A stretch of DNA of 64,000 nucleotides. Origin: Taxillus chinensis. Its lineage: Eukaryota; Streptophyta; Magnoliopsida; Santalales; Loranthaceae. Numbering within the stretch: the first letter of the stretch is position 1; each line of letters begins with the position of its first letter. The stretch is from positions 17,658,562 to 17,722,561 of the forward strand of contig CM042089.1 of the NCBI GenBank assembly GCA_023512835.1, given 5' to 3'. Positions 1-9,820 of this stretch are shown here, piece by piece. A program made the translations under genes and the position numbers. The notes below the pieces were generated by a model. The model worked only from the letters and a program-made list of their open reading frames with translations. It ran no database searches and was not told where the DNA came from.

Positions 1-2
1 AT

Positions 3-410
3 CTTCGCCCTCTTCTAGAAGCCTCTCACATACTCGGCTTGATCTCCAATCCTGTCGATCTTCTTGTAGACGACATTCTCGAGTACTACCAACGGATCCG
101 CTGTACCACAGACTCCATCATCTCCTATGTTCGCGGTGAATCCATCATCATTACCCCAGACGTTCTCCACGCTGCTCTCAGCCTACCCCCCGGTGAACCA
201 CAGCGCCCTGATGCCGATCCCATGGTGGCTTCTATGGGTTGCACCTATAAAGGCAAGGAATACAAGGTGAAGTCCTTCCAAGGCCACTATCGCTGTATGG
301 CGGTCATACTGAGTCACTGTCTACTGGCTCGCACTTCTGCTCTGGACTCTGTTCTGTACGATCTTTTTCTGGCCATGTACGGCGTTTTTGAAGGTCTTCC
401 GATGGACTAG
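3..410 (+). pseudogene. Third-ORF N-terminal domain (plant-transposon-protein/PMD-like), 5' partial
   Basis: The frame is open from the left edge of the window, so the real start lies outside. The protein reads ILEYYQRI..., then a GESIIITPDVLHAALSLPPG segment, then a GHYRCMAVILSH helix and a SALDSVLYDLFLAMYG helix. The same pattern recurs at 44769-45575 and on the minus strand at 11780-12248, which shows it is a family. It resembles the domain often annotated as putative plant transposon protein, or PMD-like; that family name is from memory, not a search. The reading stops at a TAG at 408-410, where the minus-strand copy has Trp (DWGTL), so the stop looks like a point mutation. Function is unknown. 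It lies in the post-pol position of a copia element whose 3' LTR begins at 2288. Confidence 0.6.
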
Positions 411-436
411 GGGACATTTTTGTTCCGGAAGCTCCT

Positions 437-1357
437 TTGCCTCCCCTACCTCAACCCCGAGATTACCTTGACCATCTCTCCGCCGACACCTTAACGGACC
501 TATGGCTCCATTTCAGCCTTGCCCACACTGCCTCCATTCCTGACACCGATCTCCGGGTGTTTTACACTTGCCATACTCAAACCCCGGAGACCATGATCAT
601 CTGGAATTTGGACCAAGGCTTTCTTACGCCGGCCTCCATTCCAGATGTGCCGTTCCCTAACCCCTCCAGCCCGGTCCATGCCCCACGGAGTCCTTCCCTT
701 GCTAAGGCTGGCCCTTCTTCTCTTGCTGACGCCATTCCCGTTGTTAACCTCTCGGGTCAAAGCGGGTCCGCTGCTCCGGATGCCTCTGCTGCTCCGAATG
801 CCCCTTCTACTGTTGCTGCTGATACTCCTACGGACTCCTCTACCCAGCGCACTCCTGCTCCTGTTCATGCAGGGGAGTCCTCCAAAGCTCCAGAGTTGGT
901 CCTTGGGTGTGCTTCTTTTGGCACGGTTCACTCCGACGCTGTGCTCTCCGCCCAGCTGTACCGACACGCCCAAGCTTATAGTGCCCAAATATCCGCCATC
1001 GCCGCCAAGGTTGATGCTCTTGGCGCCCAACTCCTATCCGCTCTCACTGACTCCTCCACTTCCATGGAACAGAAGATGGATCTCGTCGCCTCGTCCGTCT
1101 ACTCCTTGTCTACCTCCTTCGCGGACCTGGCGCACACGATGGCTCGCCCTCCCGTTGCTTCCCGGAGATCTGCCAAACCGGGGGAGAGAGTGTCATCTGA
1201 TCCTTCTGCTCCTCCTGCACCACAACCATCCACTCGTGTTGAGAAGCGGCCTGCCTCTTCATTGCTTCCGGGAGTTCAAATCCCCAAACGTAGCCGCTTC
1301 TCTCAGCCAAGCTCCTCGATCGCAGCCTCTTCCTTCATCCTCTCCATCCTGCACTGA
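437..1357 (+). pseudogene. Ser/Pro/Ala-rich linker of the third ORF
   Basis: This 306-codon open stretch continues the third ORF in another frame after a break near 411-437. The first 90 residues are mixed sequence; the rest is low-complexity Ser, Pro and Ala with a possible helical patch near residues 170-220. Athila element B has an equivalent hydrophilic linker at 45576-46224. The overlapping Leu/Pro-rich frame at 645-1330 is a shadow of this one. No catalytic motif is visible, and I infer a spacer between the N-terminal domain and the protease. Confidence 0.5.
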
Positions 1358-1790
1358 CACCTTCCTCCCATCATACGCGGCGTGTGACCCTTTCGATGCG
1401 GATGGAAGCGTGTGTAAGGCAATGAAGTCCTATGCTGTGTCTTCTGCCGAGAGAAGATGTCTCTCTGACCTGTACCCTTTCTCCCCGGACGACATTCGGA
1501 CCCTTTGTTCGGAGAAAGGCCTCTTTACAACAGATGACATTGACAACTTCTCTAGGGCTGCTAAAATGGAGATGAGGCTGTTTCCATCTCTGTACAAGGA
1601 CGACCACTTGTTTGAAGTTCTGCCATGCTGGAATAAGGGCTATCTTCCCAGTATAGATATTATTCAGTCCTTTATCGACGGAACTGCTAAGGATAGCAAG
1701 CCATGGAGTACTCTCTCAACTATCCTCAATCCGTACCGGATCATGTCGCCACATTTCATGATGGCTGTCTTCATGATTCAGTCCAAATAG
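1339..1790 (+). pseudogene. Third-ORF central segment before the Ulp1-like domain
   Basis: After a frameshift around 1320-1350 coding continues as about 150 residues, including YPFSPDDIRTLCSEKGLF and a FIDGTAKDSKPW segment, and ends at TAG 1788-1790. In a C48 peptidase this would be the upstream half. The His and Asp blocks of the catalytic tetrad, visible in element B at about 46521 and 46572, are not recognisable here. About 80 bp of apparently non-coding sequence (1791-1874) separates it from the Cys block, so part of the protease was probably lost. Confidence 0.5.
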
Positions 1791-1874
1791 ATGATTCTGA
1801 TTGATTCTCATTAGATTGTAGAAAGTATGTAAGAAAGAATCAATGGGAACCACCGTGTCTCAGGTTGATCAAGT

Positions 1875-2144
1875 GTGAAGAAAGCCGGATTATATGAAAA
1901 GTTGGGCATCACTCCTTTGAGACCAACTGAGAAGCTGAAGGCGACATTCCGGGGCAAGAAGCAAGTGCCACAACAGCCAGATGGAGATAGCTGCGGGGCC
2001 TTTGTCTGTTACTTCATCAAGTCATTCTTAACTGTGGACAAATCTTGGAGCCAACACACCCCTTATACGATGAAGCAGACAATGGAGCTTAGAGAGAAGG
2101 CAACAACAATGATCTTCAAGTATAGTAAGCCCTATGTACCTTAA
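1875..2144 (+). pseudogene. Ulp1-like C48 cysteine peptidase, C-terminal (Gln/Cys) half
   Basis: Eighty-nine codons contain VPQQPDGDSCGAFVCYF, the Gln-x5-Cys-Gly core of Ulp1/SENP-type (C48) proteases; the Cys codon is at 1992-1994. These enzymes cleave SUMO or related modifiers from target proteins. The matching block in element B reads PQQPDQFSCGIFACYY. The His and Asp half is missing or mutated upstream, so activity is unlikely. The stop lies about 135 bp before a polypurine tract and copia LTR, which places it in the post-pol (env-like) slot of the element. Confidence 0.72.
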
Positions 2145-2278
2145 CGAAAATTCTGTATAAAGGCTGATTTGTACTTTGTTGCTGATCAATGAAAATGGAT
2201 GTGATGTGTATTCTGTATGTTATATTTTTGCACTACTTACCAGATCAGATTACAAAGGGTTTGGGCATATCCATAATT

Positions 2279-2287
2279 GGGGGAGAT
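2279..2287 (+). other. Polypurine tract of the left copia element
   Basis: GGGGGAGAT sits directly before TGTTGG, the 5' terminus of the copia LTR. This marks the LTR at 2288 as a 3' LTR and puts the third ORF (3-2144) inside the same element. Positions 2145-2278 are AT-rich and have no ORF. Confidence 0.8.
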
Positions 2288-3635
2288 TGTTGGATTAAGC
2301 CTAGAATTTGGATAATGCTGATAAAGCCCTATGTAATTTGATCTCAGATCTTTTGTGTTTCTTTGATCGTTACAGAAGATGTGTTACTAATCCGGAGATA
2401 CACTCGTGAGAGCAAAGCTAAGGACAGGATACATAATCCTGATCCGAACAAGAGTGAGTGTTGTCAAACACTTGGTAAATAACTAAGTCACCAATACATA
2501 CGGAATAAGGAACATTCGTGTGGACTAAGAACTTAAAAGCTATGGATTACGGAATCTGTTCTTAATGCCTCAAACGGACTAAGTCAAATTGATGCGGAGT
2601 AAGAGTCTTGGTCTACAAGGTCGTACGAAGTTAAAGAGTCGACACGGAGTTAAAAGTTAAGTCTTCCCCTCAAGTGAACTAAAGTAAAGAAGACACGGAG
2701 TAAGGCATCCGAGTCTTTCATACATACGGAGTAAGGAAGTATTGCGGAATAAGGACCCAAGTCTTTATTTGCACGGAGTAAGGAAACTAGATGCGGAGTA
2801 AGGAATCCGGACCACTCACTCATGCGGAGTAAGGATGCGCTAGTACGGAGTAAGCCATCTGATCCTTTAAACTCGCACGGAGTAAGGAACTTACATATAG
2901 AGTAAGGAACTTACATGTGGAGTAAGGAAGCGCTGACACTGACTAAGGATTTCAGTACCAAATGGATACGGAGTAAGCAACCACTGACACGGAGTAAGGT
3001 TCCGAGCTTCATTAGCAACGGAGTAAGAAAAATTACACCGGACCAAGAAGATGCTACTTTAACTTACCGCATTTAAAGTTATCAGCTCGTGGTATCCCAA
3101 TGTAAGACAAACTCGTTGAGAACCTGAAGAATCTTACACGTGGATCACCCGGATATGTGGACACAACTTTAATTATACTTGGGAACTCACAAAGGCACTA
3201 ATACTCTTCAAGCCCAAGATCTTGAGCTCCACAAACTGCAGCAGTCAAGGCAGAGAGATTACCGAGGAATAGTTAGTGTTGAACGCATTTCGGAACTGCA
3301 AGTTCCATGGGTGTCTCTTAGGAACGTTTGTATAAATATTCATACTTGTACATTTGTGAAAAAGTGTGTAAGCGAGCCTGAATCAATCCTGTGTATACAC
3401 AAGAGTTCAAGAGATAATATAGGCTAGAGTGTGAATCCTTTTGTAAACAGAGTGTAAAAGAGTCTTGCTTCTATTTTGTTGTATTTATCTTTTGATAATA
3501 AAACAAAATACTTCCACTATCTGGTTATCTTCCGTAGTGATTCTATCACTTAACTGGATAAGTGTTTGTGTCATAAGAGAATAAAAAGAGTTTGGATAAG
3601 AGCCTATTCACCCCCCTCTAGGCTCCAAGGGACCA
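2288..3635 (+). mobile_element. Copia 3' LTR (LTR1), end truncated by 3 bp
   Basis: It starts TGTTGGAT and ends CTAGGCTCCAAGGGACCA; related LTRs end GGGACCAACA, so the last ACA is missing. It contains the CGGAGTAAG motif array (about 2583-3026), a TATA-like TATAAATAT at 3331-3339, and a poly(A)-type region near 3475-3520 (AATAAAACAAAA). The same LTR family occurs at 8387-9820 (minus), 14962-16259 and 20445-21645. Open frames within it, such as 3179-3427, lack family features and look spurious. Confidence 0.85.
2583..3026 (+). repeat. Irregular CGGAGTAAG motif array in LTR1
   Basis: About ten exact CGGAGTAAG copies plus variants (CGGAATAAG, AGAGTAAGG, GGAGTTAAA) occur at uneven 15-40 bp spacing, usually as RYRCGGAGTAAGGA. 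Spacing and intervening sequence vary, so this is not a normal tandem repeat. Equivalent arrays lie in the other three LTRs of the family. Confidence 0.85.
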
Positions 3636-4140
3636 TTACTTCCCTTTTCTGAAATTGTGTTCGAGCAAGAATTCCGACAGTGTGTCGTACCAGGCTCTTG
3701 GAGCTTGCTTCAATCCGTACAAGGCTTTCCGTAGTTTATATACCATATGTTCAGTCTTGTGTTCAATGAAGCCCGGAGGTTGTTCAACAAAAACCTCCTC
3801 TTGAAGATCTCCATTAAGAAAAACGCTCTTGATGTCCATTTGATAAACTGTGAAGTTTTCATATGATGCATATGCTAGGAACATTCGGATCGCCTCAAGT
3901 CTAGCTACTGGAGGAAAGGTTTCGTCATAATCAATGCCTTCTTCTTGATGATATCCTTTAGCTACTAGTCGAGCTTTATTCCAGATTACTATTCCATCAG
4001 TATCAAGTTTTTTCTGGAACACCCATTTAACTTCAATGACTTATTGCGACCTCGGCCTTGGTACTAACGTCCATACTTCGTTCCTCTTGAACTGATTAAG
4101 CTCTTCTTGCATAGCGTCTATCCAGTTAGAATCTTGAAGG
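3636..4140 (-). pseudogene. Copia reverse transcriptase, N-terminal part
   Basis: On the minus strand, [48 protein letters not shown] and [17 protein letters not shown] are the conserved N-terminal blocks of copia RT (RVT_2). The YVDD catalytic box lies beyond the breakpoint at 3636 and is absent. Upstream, the [11 protein letters not shown] segment is followed by an in-frame TAA before the VIEVKW block. Compare the fuller plus-strand copy at 62440-63230. Confidence 0.88.
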
Positions 4141-4143
4141 GCT

Positions 4144-4623
4144 TCATCCACCACCTTTGGCTCTATCAGTGATAGAAAACAAGTAGAGACACAAGTTGGA
4201 GGTGGCTACCCTCGTTTTTACTCCAACAGTAGGGTCATCAATCACTTGATCTGATGGGCGGTTTCGAGTCCACCTATAGTTCTGCGCAAGTGGTGGTGAA
4301 GAGTTAATGATTTGAAGCTCTGCCAGATCGGGTGGATCTTGTACATCGGTTGATTGAGCTTCTTTCGGGCCAGTTATATCCGTATGATGAACAATTCCAA
4401 AAGTACTTTGTGGTTCTTCGGCACTGTGACTTTCAATATTAACTAGTCCGGACAAACTAGAAGGTTCTCCGGTGTTATGGATATCCATATCAATTTGTCT
4501 GGAGTTGAGTGGAAGTTCTGAGTCCGAATCTTTGGAAGTATCATCAGTGACATTTCTTCTTGCATCTCTGGTGCTTAGTGATTCATCAGGAGTTGTGGCA
4601 GGAACATGTTTGAACTGAGAATA
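4144..4623 (-). pseudogene. Copia pol linker between integrase and RT
   Basis: This hydrophilic, acidic, Ser/Pro-rich stretch includes a NYRWTRNRPSDQVIDDPTVG motif, the typical variable linker between integrase and RT in copia pol. Element D has the same linker at 61894-62439 (NYRWTRNHPSDQVIGDPTVG). Stops and a frameshift break it. Confidence 0.7.
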
Positions 4624-4644
4624 GTCAATCGTGTCCGTATGATC

Positions 4645-5518
4645 CTACACAATTGAATTTGAAGATCCTTTACTTGACCAATTGAGGTTAAATTCATCAA
4701 AATCAACATGGATAGATTCTTCAACTGTTAAACGTTTTCTATTGAAGATGCGATAAGTCTTGCTGTGTAACGAGTATCCGACAAAGATCCCATCATCGGA
4801 TTTTGGCTCAAACTTACTCTGGGCCTCTTTGCTGTTGTTTAACACATAGCAAGCACACCCAAAAGCTTTGAAATGAGAGATTGATGGCTTCCTGCCTCTC
4901 CACATCTCATAGGGGTGTTTTCATAGTAACCTTATTGATAAAAATTCTGTTCTGAACATAGCATGAAGTGGACATAGCTTCAACCCATAGACTAAGAGGA
5001 AGCTTTGCCCCTGCTAACATTGATCTACCAGCTTCGACTAAAGTGTGATTCTTACGCTCAACAACTCCATTTTGTTGTGGAGTCATGGGCGCAGAGAAGT
5101 CGTGCCGAATGCCTTGTGCAGAACAATATGATCTCATATCGGAAAAGTCGAATTTCGTACCATGATCACTCCTGATGCATTTAATGCTCAGTCATTGTGA
5201 ATTACTTATCTAGTTGAAGAGATCTATGAGATGTTAAAATGTTTGATACTTCGATTTCAGGAACATCACCCATGTATACCTGGTGAAGTCATCGATAACC
5301 ACAAGGGTATATCTCACACCATCAAGAGAAGCAATTGAAATGGGACTACAGAGGTCCATATGAAGAAGTTGCAACGGAGCAGTTATTGAATTAACTGACT
5401 TGCTCTTAAAGATATGCTTGGTCTGCTTGCCGAGTTGGCATTCTCGACAGAGAGAGTCTCTGGAGTATTTATGTTTGGGCAGACCATTGAACAAGTCAAG
5501 CGACTCTAGTTTAGACAA
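4645..5518 (-). pseudogene. Copia integrase
   Basis: Read on the minus strand from 5518: the CRECQLGKQTKHIF zinc-binding end, LLHMDLCSPIS (first catalytic Asp), VVIDDFTRYTWVMFLK, SDHGTKFDF (second Asp), TPQQNGVVERKNHTLVEAGRS (catalytic Glu), then MWRGRKPSISHFKAFGC and GIFVGYSLHSKTYRIFN. These are the rve core and C-terminal blocks of copia integrase, which joins element cDNA to host DNA. The frame breaks between 5137 and 5234, and a shift near 4906 separates the two halves. Confidence 0.85.
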
Positions 5519-5995
5519 AGTGTTAAACTTTAAATGAGCGTAACGCTTGTGCCATAGTCAACTTTCTTCATTTGATGCTTTAGTGAGGAAGCATACAGGG
5601 TCAGAGGAATTATTTCTTAAGACCACTGAATATATATCTCCATCTCTTAATCCGGATAACTTAATATCTCCGGATAAGATTTCCCTAATTGTGTAGGTGT
5701 TGGACATAAAGGAAACAGTAAATCCTTTGTCACATAAATTACTGACACTCAGTAGATTATGCTTCAAACCTTCGACTAGTGCAACCTTAGTAATTGATAC
5801 ACAGCCGTTAGTTAAAGTACTATACCCCATAGTCTTACCTTTACTGTTGTCGCCATATGATATGGATGGGCATCGTTTGTCAGCAACTTCTACGAGCAGA
5901 GACTGATCACCCGCCATATGTCCGGAGCATCCACTATCGAGTATCTACTTGCTTTGATTGATCTTTAACTTCAAGTGGTCCGGCAATGCATTCTA
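5519..5995 (-). pseudogene. Copia aspartic protease and GAG-pre-integrase start
   Basis: ILDSGCSGHMAGDQ is the aspartic-protease active site (DSG), which in copia elements cleaves the Gag-Pol polyprotein. It is followed by KTMGYSTLTNG and EGLKHNLLSVSNLCDKGFTV. A TAG replaces Trp just before ILDSG, and the frame is shifted near 5550 before the integrase zinc finger. Elements C and D carry the same block at 18567-18784 and 52304-53032. Confidence 0.82.
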
Positions 5996-6039
5996 GAGAT
6001 GCTTCTACAAGACAACAATTTACACTTTTGGTGCCCAAA

Positions 6040-8320
6040 CTTATTTCGGGCGGTTAGGAGAAACAACCACAGTGTCAAGAGTTCCGGATTTTGTTCTGTT
6101 AGGAAATTTAGCTTTCCAAGTTGACTTTACTTTGTTAGCGTCAGTTGCTTCTTTTATTTGGGTTTTCTTGGGACAGTTATTCTTTTGAGATTTAGATTTA
6201 GATTTGCTTGAAAAACCCTTTTTGATGAACTAATCTTTATTATGATAAACTTAATTATAAAGCCAGTCATCAGATAGACTCCAACATTCATAGTGATAAT
6301 GGCCTATTTCTCTACAGATGGAACAGACACTATGATGCGAAGCACAAATAGGGGATACATGTTTCTTAGGTTTTACAGGTTTTTTACACTATTCCCTATG
6401 ACCTAATCCTTTGCGATTGGGTAATGTGCTCTTGGCCCTAAATACGTTAACCTTAGCCTTTCCTTTCATTCTGGGTGATACAGTTTCGGCTTTAACTGCA
6501 ACAGCCTTCCCTTTGTCTTTAAGTATAGGTGCTACTACTTCGGGATTAACAATAACAACCTCTCTTCCACAGTCATAAACTATGGTGCCACCTGAAATGA
6601 AACTATCCAACGGTTTAGATGTAGTAACAGGATAAAGGTTAGTTAGTTTTGGAATGAAATCCGAGGGACACTCAGTAGCTTGTGTGGAGGTTGATGGTTC
6701 GGAGCCAAGGCCGGGTTTAACTTGAATGTCGTCTGTATCAGTCCTAAACGTAGAGGCTATTTTCCCTGATTTTAGCCACTTACGATTTATTTTTTTCTCT
6801 TTTTCAAGTTTGTTCTTGAGTCTTTTCAGATTAACAGTTGGGCCAGTTAGGTTGGTATTTAGCAAATGATTTTCAGCTCTTAGGTCATGATACCAAGCCT
6901 CTTTACTCCTAAAGTTAGCTATGTCTTTTTCAAGTCTTGCAATAGTAAATTCAAGACGTTTAGTTTGACTTTCCATATCTTTGTACATTTGAGTAATTAT
7001 TAGTCTCTCATTCTTTTCGTGATCACGTTTAGTAGTAAGAAATTCTAATTTACTCATGAGCTCAGAGATAGAAGGTACCTCATTATTTGCCATGAGCCAG
7101 ACGTTCGGCTTTAGGGTTGGCTCATCATCAGAGGATTCCTCCTCTTCTTTCGAGCCACTGATGTACTTCGTGACGAACGCCTTCCACTTGTCCTTGCTGC
7201 TTTCTAAGGTGGAGCATCGGGGTTTAACCTTATCACTTTTATCGGCCATCTTTGATTTGGATTTACAGTCCTTGGCCCAGTGACCGGGTTTCCCATAGTT
7301 GTAGCATTCTTGGGAACTAGACTCCGATCGCTCCATCCTTCAGGATGATGATGAGGAGCCTCTTTTGAATCCTTTTATGCTTTTTCGCAGTAATCGCTCG
7401 AAGGATTTGACCAGAAGAGCTATTTCTTCTTCAACGTCCGAGTCAGAGTTCTCTGACTTTTCCGTATCATCATCCCGCTGTATTCTGAGACATTCCGTAG
7501 CTTTGAAAGCTACCCCCTTTTCTTTCCAAGCTATTTTGTCATCACGGTCAGTGTATTTGAACTTAACCTCATGAGTCCATAGCTCTCCGTATAGTTCTTC
7601 AAGGGGAGCATACTGCCAGTTCTTGTCTACTTGCATCTGGAGCTGCTTGGAGTAGTAGCGATCCGGCAAGGAGCGAAAAAACTTGTCATTGATTTGGAAT
7701 TGAGTGTAGTGCTCATTGACAGTTTTCAGTTCAAGGATGAGCTTGCCGAATCTCCAATAGATGCTTTTGAGGGATTCACCAGGTTTATGATTGAAGCTCT
7801 CAAAGTTCTGCCTGAGAGCACAGATGACGTTCTGCATTTGGGACAGACTTCCCTCATAGAGGATTGTCAGTTTATCATAGACAGCTTTCGTTGTCGTGTA
7901 GCCCTGGATGTCCGTGAAAGCTTCAGAGTCGAAAGACGATGTTACATATGCCAGAACCTTTTCTCTAGCACACTGCCAGGCTCTTTCGTCATTGGTAAGT
8001 TCAACATCCGTCTTTGGCCTTCTAACTCCATGTTCTCCGATAGTCATCGGAATAGGTAGCTCCTGATGAAGCCACAACTGCATGCGATGATCATAACATA
8101 CCATGAACATCTTCATGCGAGCTTTCCACTGGGAGAAAAGCTCAGGTGTTAACTTTGGTGGTTTAGTCAGCGTGAAACTAAAACTCCGTGGTTGAGGTAC
8201 AGCGGCAGCAGCAGGTTGAGGTGGATCGACAATTTCACTGTTGCTTCGATTGGGGAGGGGCTCTCGTGCACCTTTGGAGTTAAGGCAAGCATTGAACATC
8301 ATACTACTTTCTTTGGCCAT
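6040..8320 (-). pseudogene. Copia gag (nucleocapsid precursor)
   Basis: The start is the ATG at 8320 (MAKESSMMFN), matching element C. One frame runs to 6389 with a single TGA at 7339-7337, giving about 643 codons; homology continues with further stops to about 6040. Residues 50-260 are a UBN2/retrotran_gag-like helical domain. A CCHC knuckle follows but is mutated (CYNYGKPGHWAKDC, second Cys to Tyr). Next comes an acidic SGSKEEEESSDDEP patch, then a helical Lys/Glu-rich probable coiled coil. A second knuckle, CSICREIGHYHYEC, lies at about 6290-6335 by homology with element C. It would package element RNA. Confidence 0.85.
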
Positions 8321-8371
8321 TTGTTAAGAGAGAGAGAAAGAGTGGGATCTCTACTTTGAGTAGGTAGAACT

Positions 8372-8383
8372 TGCTCTGATACC
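8372..8383 (-). other. Primer-binding site (initiator Met tRNA)
   Basis: The minus strand reads GGTATCAGAGCA directly inside the 5' LTR, complementary to the 3' end of plant tRNA-iMet. The usual first T is C here (CGGTATC). Confidence 0.8.
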
Positions 8384-8386
8384 GCT

Positions 8387-9820
8387 TGTTGGTCCCTGGA
8401 AGCCTAGAGGGGGGAGGTGAATAGGCTTTTATCGAAACTCTTTTCTAACTCTGGTGCAACACTAGTACTGGTTAAGTGATAAGATTAATGCGGAAGATAA
8501 CCAGATAGTCGAAGTAATTTTGTTTTATTATCAAATGACAATTACAACAAAATAGAGCAGATTAAAGCTTGTAAAGCTTTTCGATCTACTGTAATACTCT
8601 CTAACACTCTGTTTACAAATAACTTACACACTAGCCAATATGATCTCTATAAAGCTTTTGTACATGTAATTTTCTTATACACTTAAGTGCTCACGAACGA
8701 CATCAACTCTTTTTCTCACACCATATAAAATATACAAGTATAATATAACCATCCGTGAAAAACATCATTGGAACTTGTTCTTCCGAGCAACGTGAAGCAT
8801 TGACTGTTCCTCGGAAATCTCTCTGCCTTAATTGTGGTGGATGTGGAGTTCAAGATCTTGCGTTTGTAAAGCATAAGTGTCTTTGTGAGTTCCCAAGGGC
8901 AGTTAAAGTTATATCCACATATCCTTGTGATCCACGTGTAAGATGCTTTAGGTTATCAATGAGTTTGTCTTACATCGGGACGCAGCGAGCTGACTACTTT
9001 GAATGCGAAGATGGTAAGTTGAAGTAGCGTCTTCTTCATCCGTTGTAAAGTTCCTTACTCCGTGTTAATGAGGCTTGGATCCTTACTCCGTATCATTGGT
9101 TGCGTAGTCCGTGTCAGTTTGATACTAGAATCCTTATTCCGTGTCAGCGCTTCCTTACTCCGTATAAACAGGAAGTCCGAAGAGCTTACTCCGTATCAGT
9201 GCCTCTTTACTCCGCATGAGTTCTTTACTCCGTATGAGGTGAAAGGCTAGATGCTTTACTCCGTATCAGCATATCCTTACTCCGCATGAGTAAAAGGTTC
9301 AGATTCCTTACTCCGCATGTATTTTCTTTACTCCGTGCGAATAAGGACTTGGGTCCTTATTCCGCACAATTCGTTCCTTACTCCGCATATATGGAAGACT
9401 CGGATTCCTTACTCCGTGTTTTCTTGTCCTTAGTCTGCTTGAGTGGAAAACTTAACTTTTTATTCTACGATAACTGTTTCTTACTCCATGTTAGTTGTAG
9501 ATTAGGATTCTTACTCTGTATTTATTTGACTTAGCCCATTAAAGTGTTAGACGCAGATTCCTTAGTCCGTAGCTTTAAGTGTTTAGTCCGCACGAGTGAT
9601 CCTTATTCCGTATGAAGTGTAGACTTGGTTATTAGTGTTTGACGACACACACTATTGTCCAGATCAGGATTATGTATCCTGTCCTCAGCTTTGCTCTCAT
9701 GAGTGAAGGTCCTGATTAAGATCATATCTTTTGCAATAACTTAAGATAAAACATGCAATGTCTCAAATCAAATTACATAGGGTTTATTCGCATCATCCAA
9801 ATTCTGGGTTTGATCCAACA
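8387..9820 (-). mobile_element. Copia 5' LTR (LTR2, minus)
   Basis: On the plus strand it begins TGTTGGTCCC and ends GATCCAACA, giving TGTTGG...CCAACA termini in element orientation. The motif array appears as repeated CTTACTCCG between about 9050 and 9610. Open frames at 8755-9534 are array artefacts. The next five bases (AATAA, 9821-9825) would be the target-site copy if the other end had survived. Confidence 0.85.

Larger units (their letters stand above)
3636..9820 (-). mobile_element. Truncated SIRE/Maximus-like copia element (minus strand)
   Basis: Read on the minus strand the order is 5' LTR (9820-8387), primer-binding site, gag, protease, integrase and the start of reverse transcriptase, which is the Ty1-copia gene order. 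It stops abruptly inside RT at 3636, where it abuts a plus-oriented LTR of the same family. The rest of RT, RNase H and the 3' LTR are missing. The lineage call rests on the EGLKHNLLSVSNLCDKG and [16 protein letters not shown] motifs and is an inference. Confidence 0.85.

Noticed and set aside
645..1330. Leu/Pro-rich first part of a plus-strand ORF, and the minus ORF at 500-1030
   Set aside because: Both are alternative frames of the Ser/Pro/Ala linker at 437-1357. Only the portion after about 1339 of the plus-strand frame is likely coding.
2583..3026. CRISPR-like array
   Set aside because: Repeats are about 9-14 bp, degenerate, unevenly spaced, lack uniform spacers, and sit in a plant LTR.
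8755..9534. Three short plus-strand ORFs in the minus-strand copia LTR
   Set aside because: They lie in the motif array, have no family features, and are not conserved in the other three LTRs.
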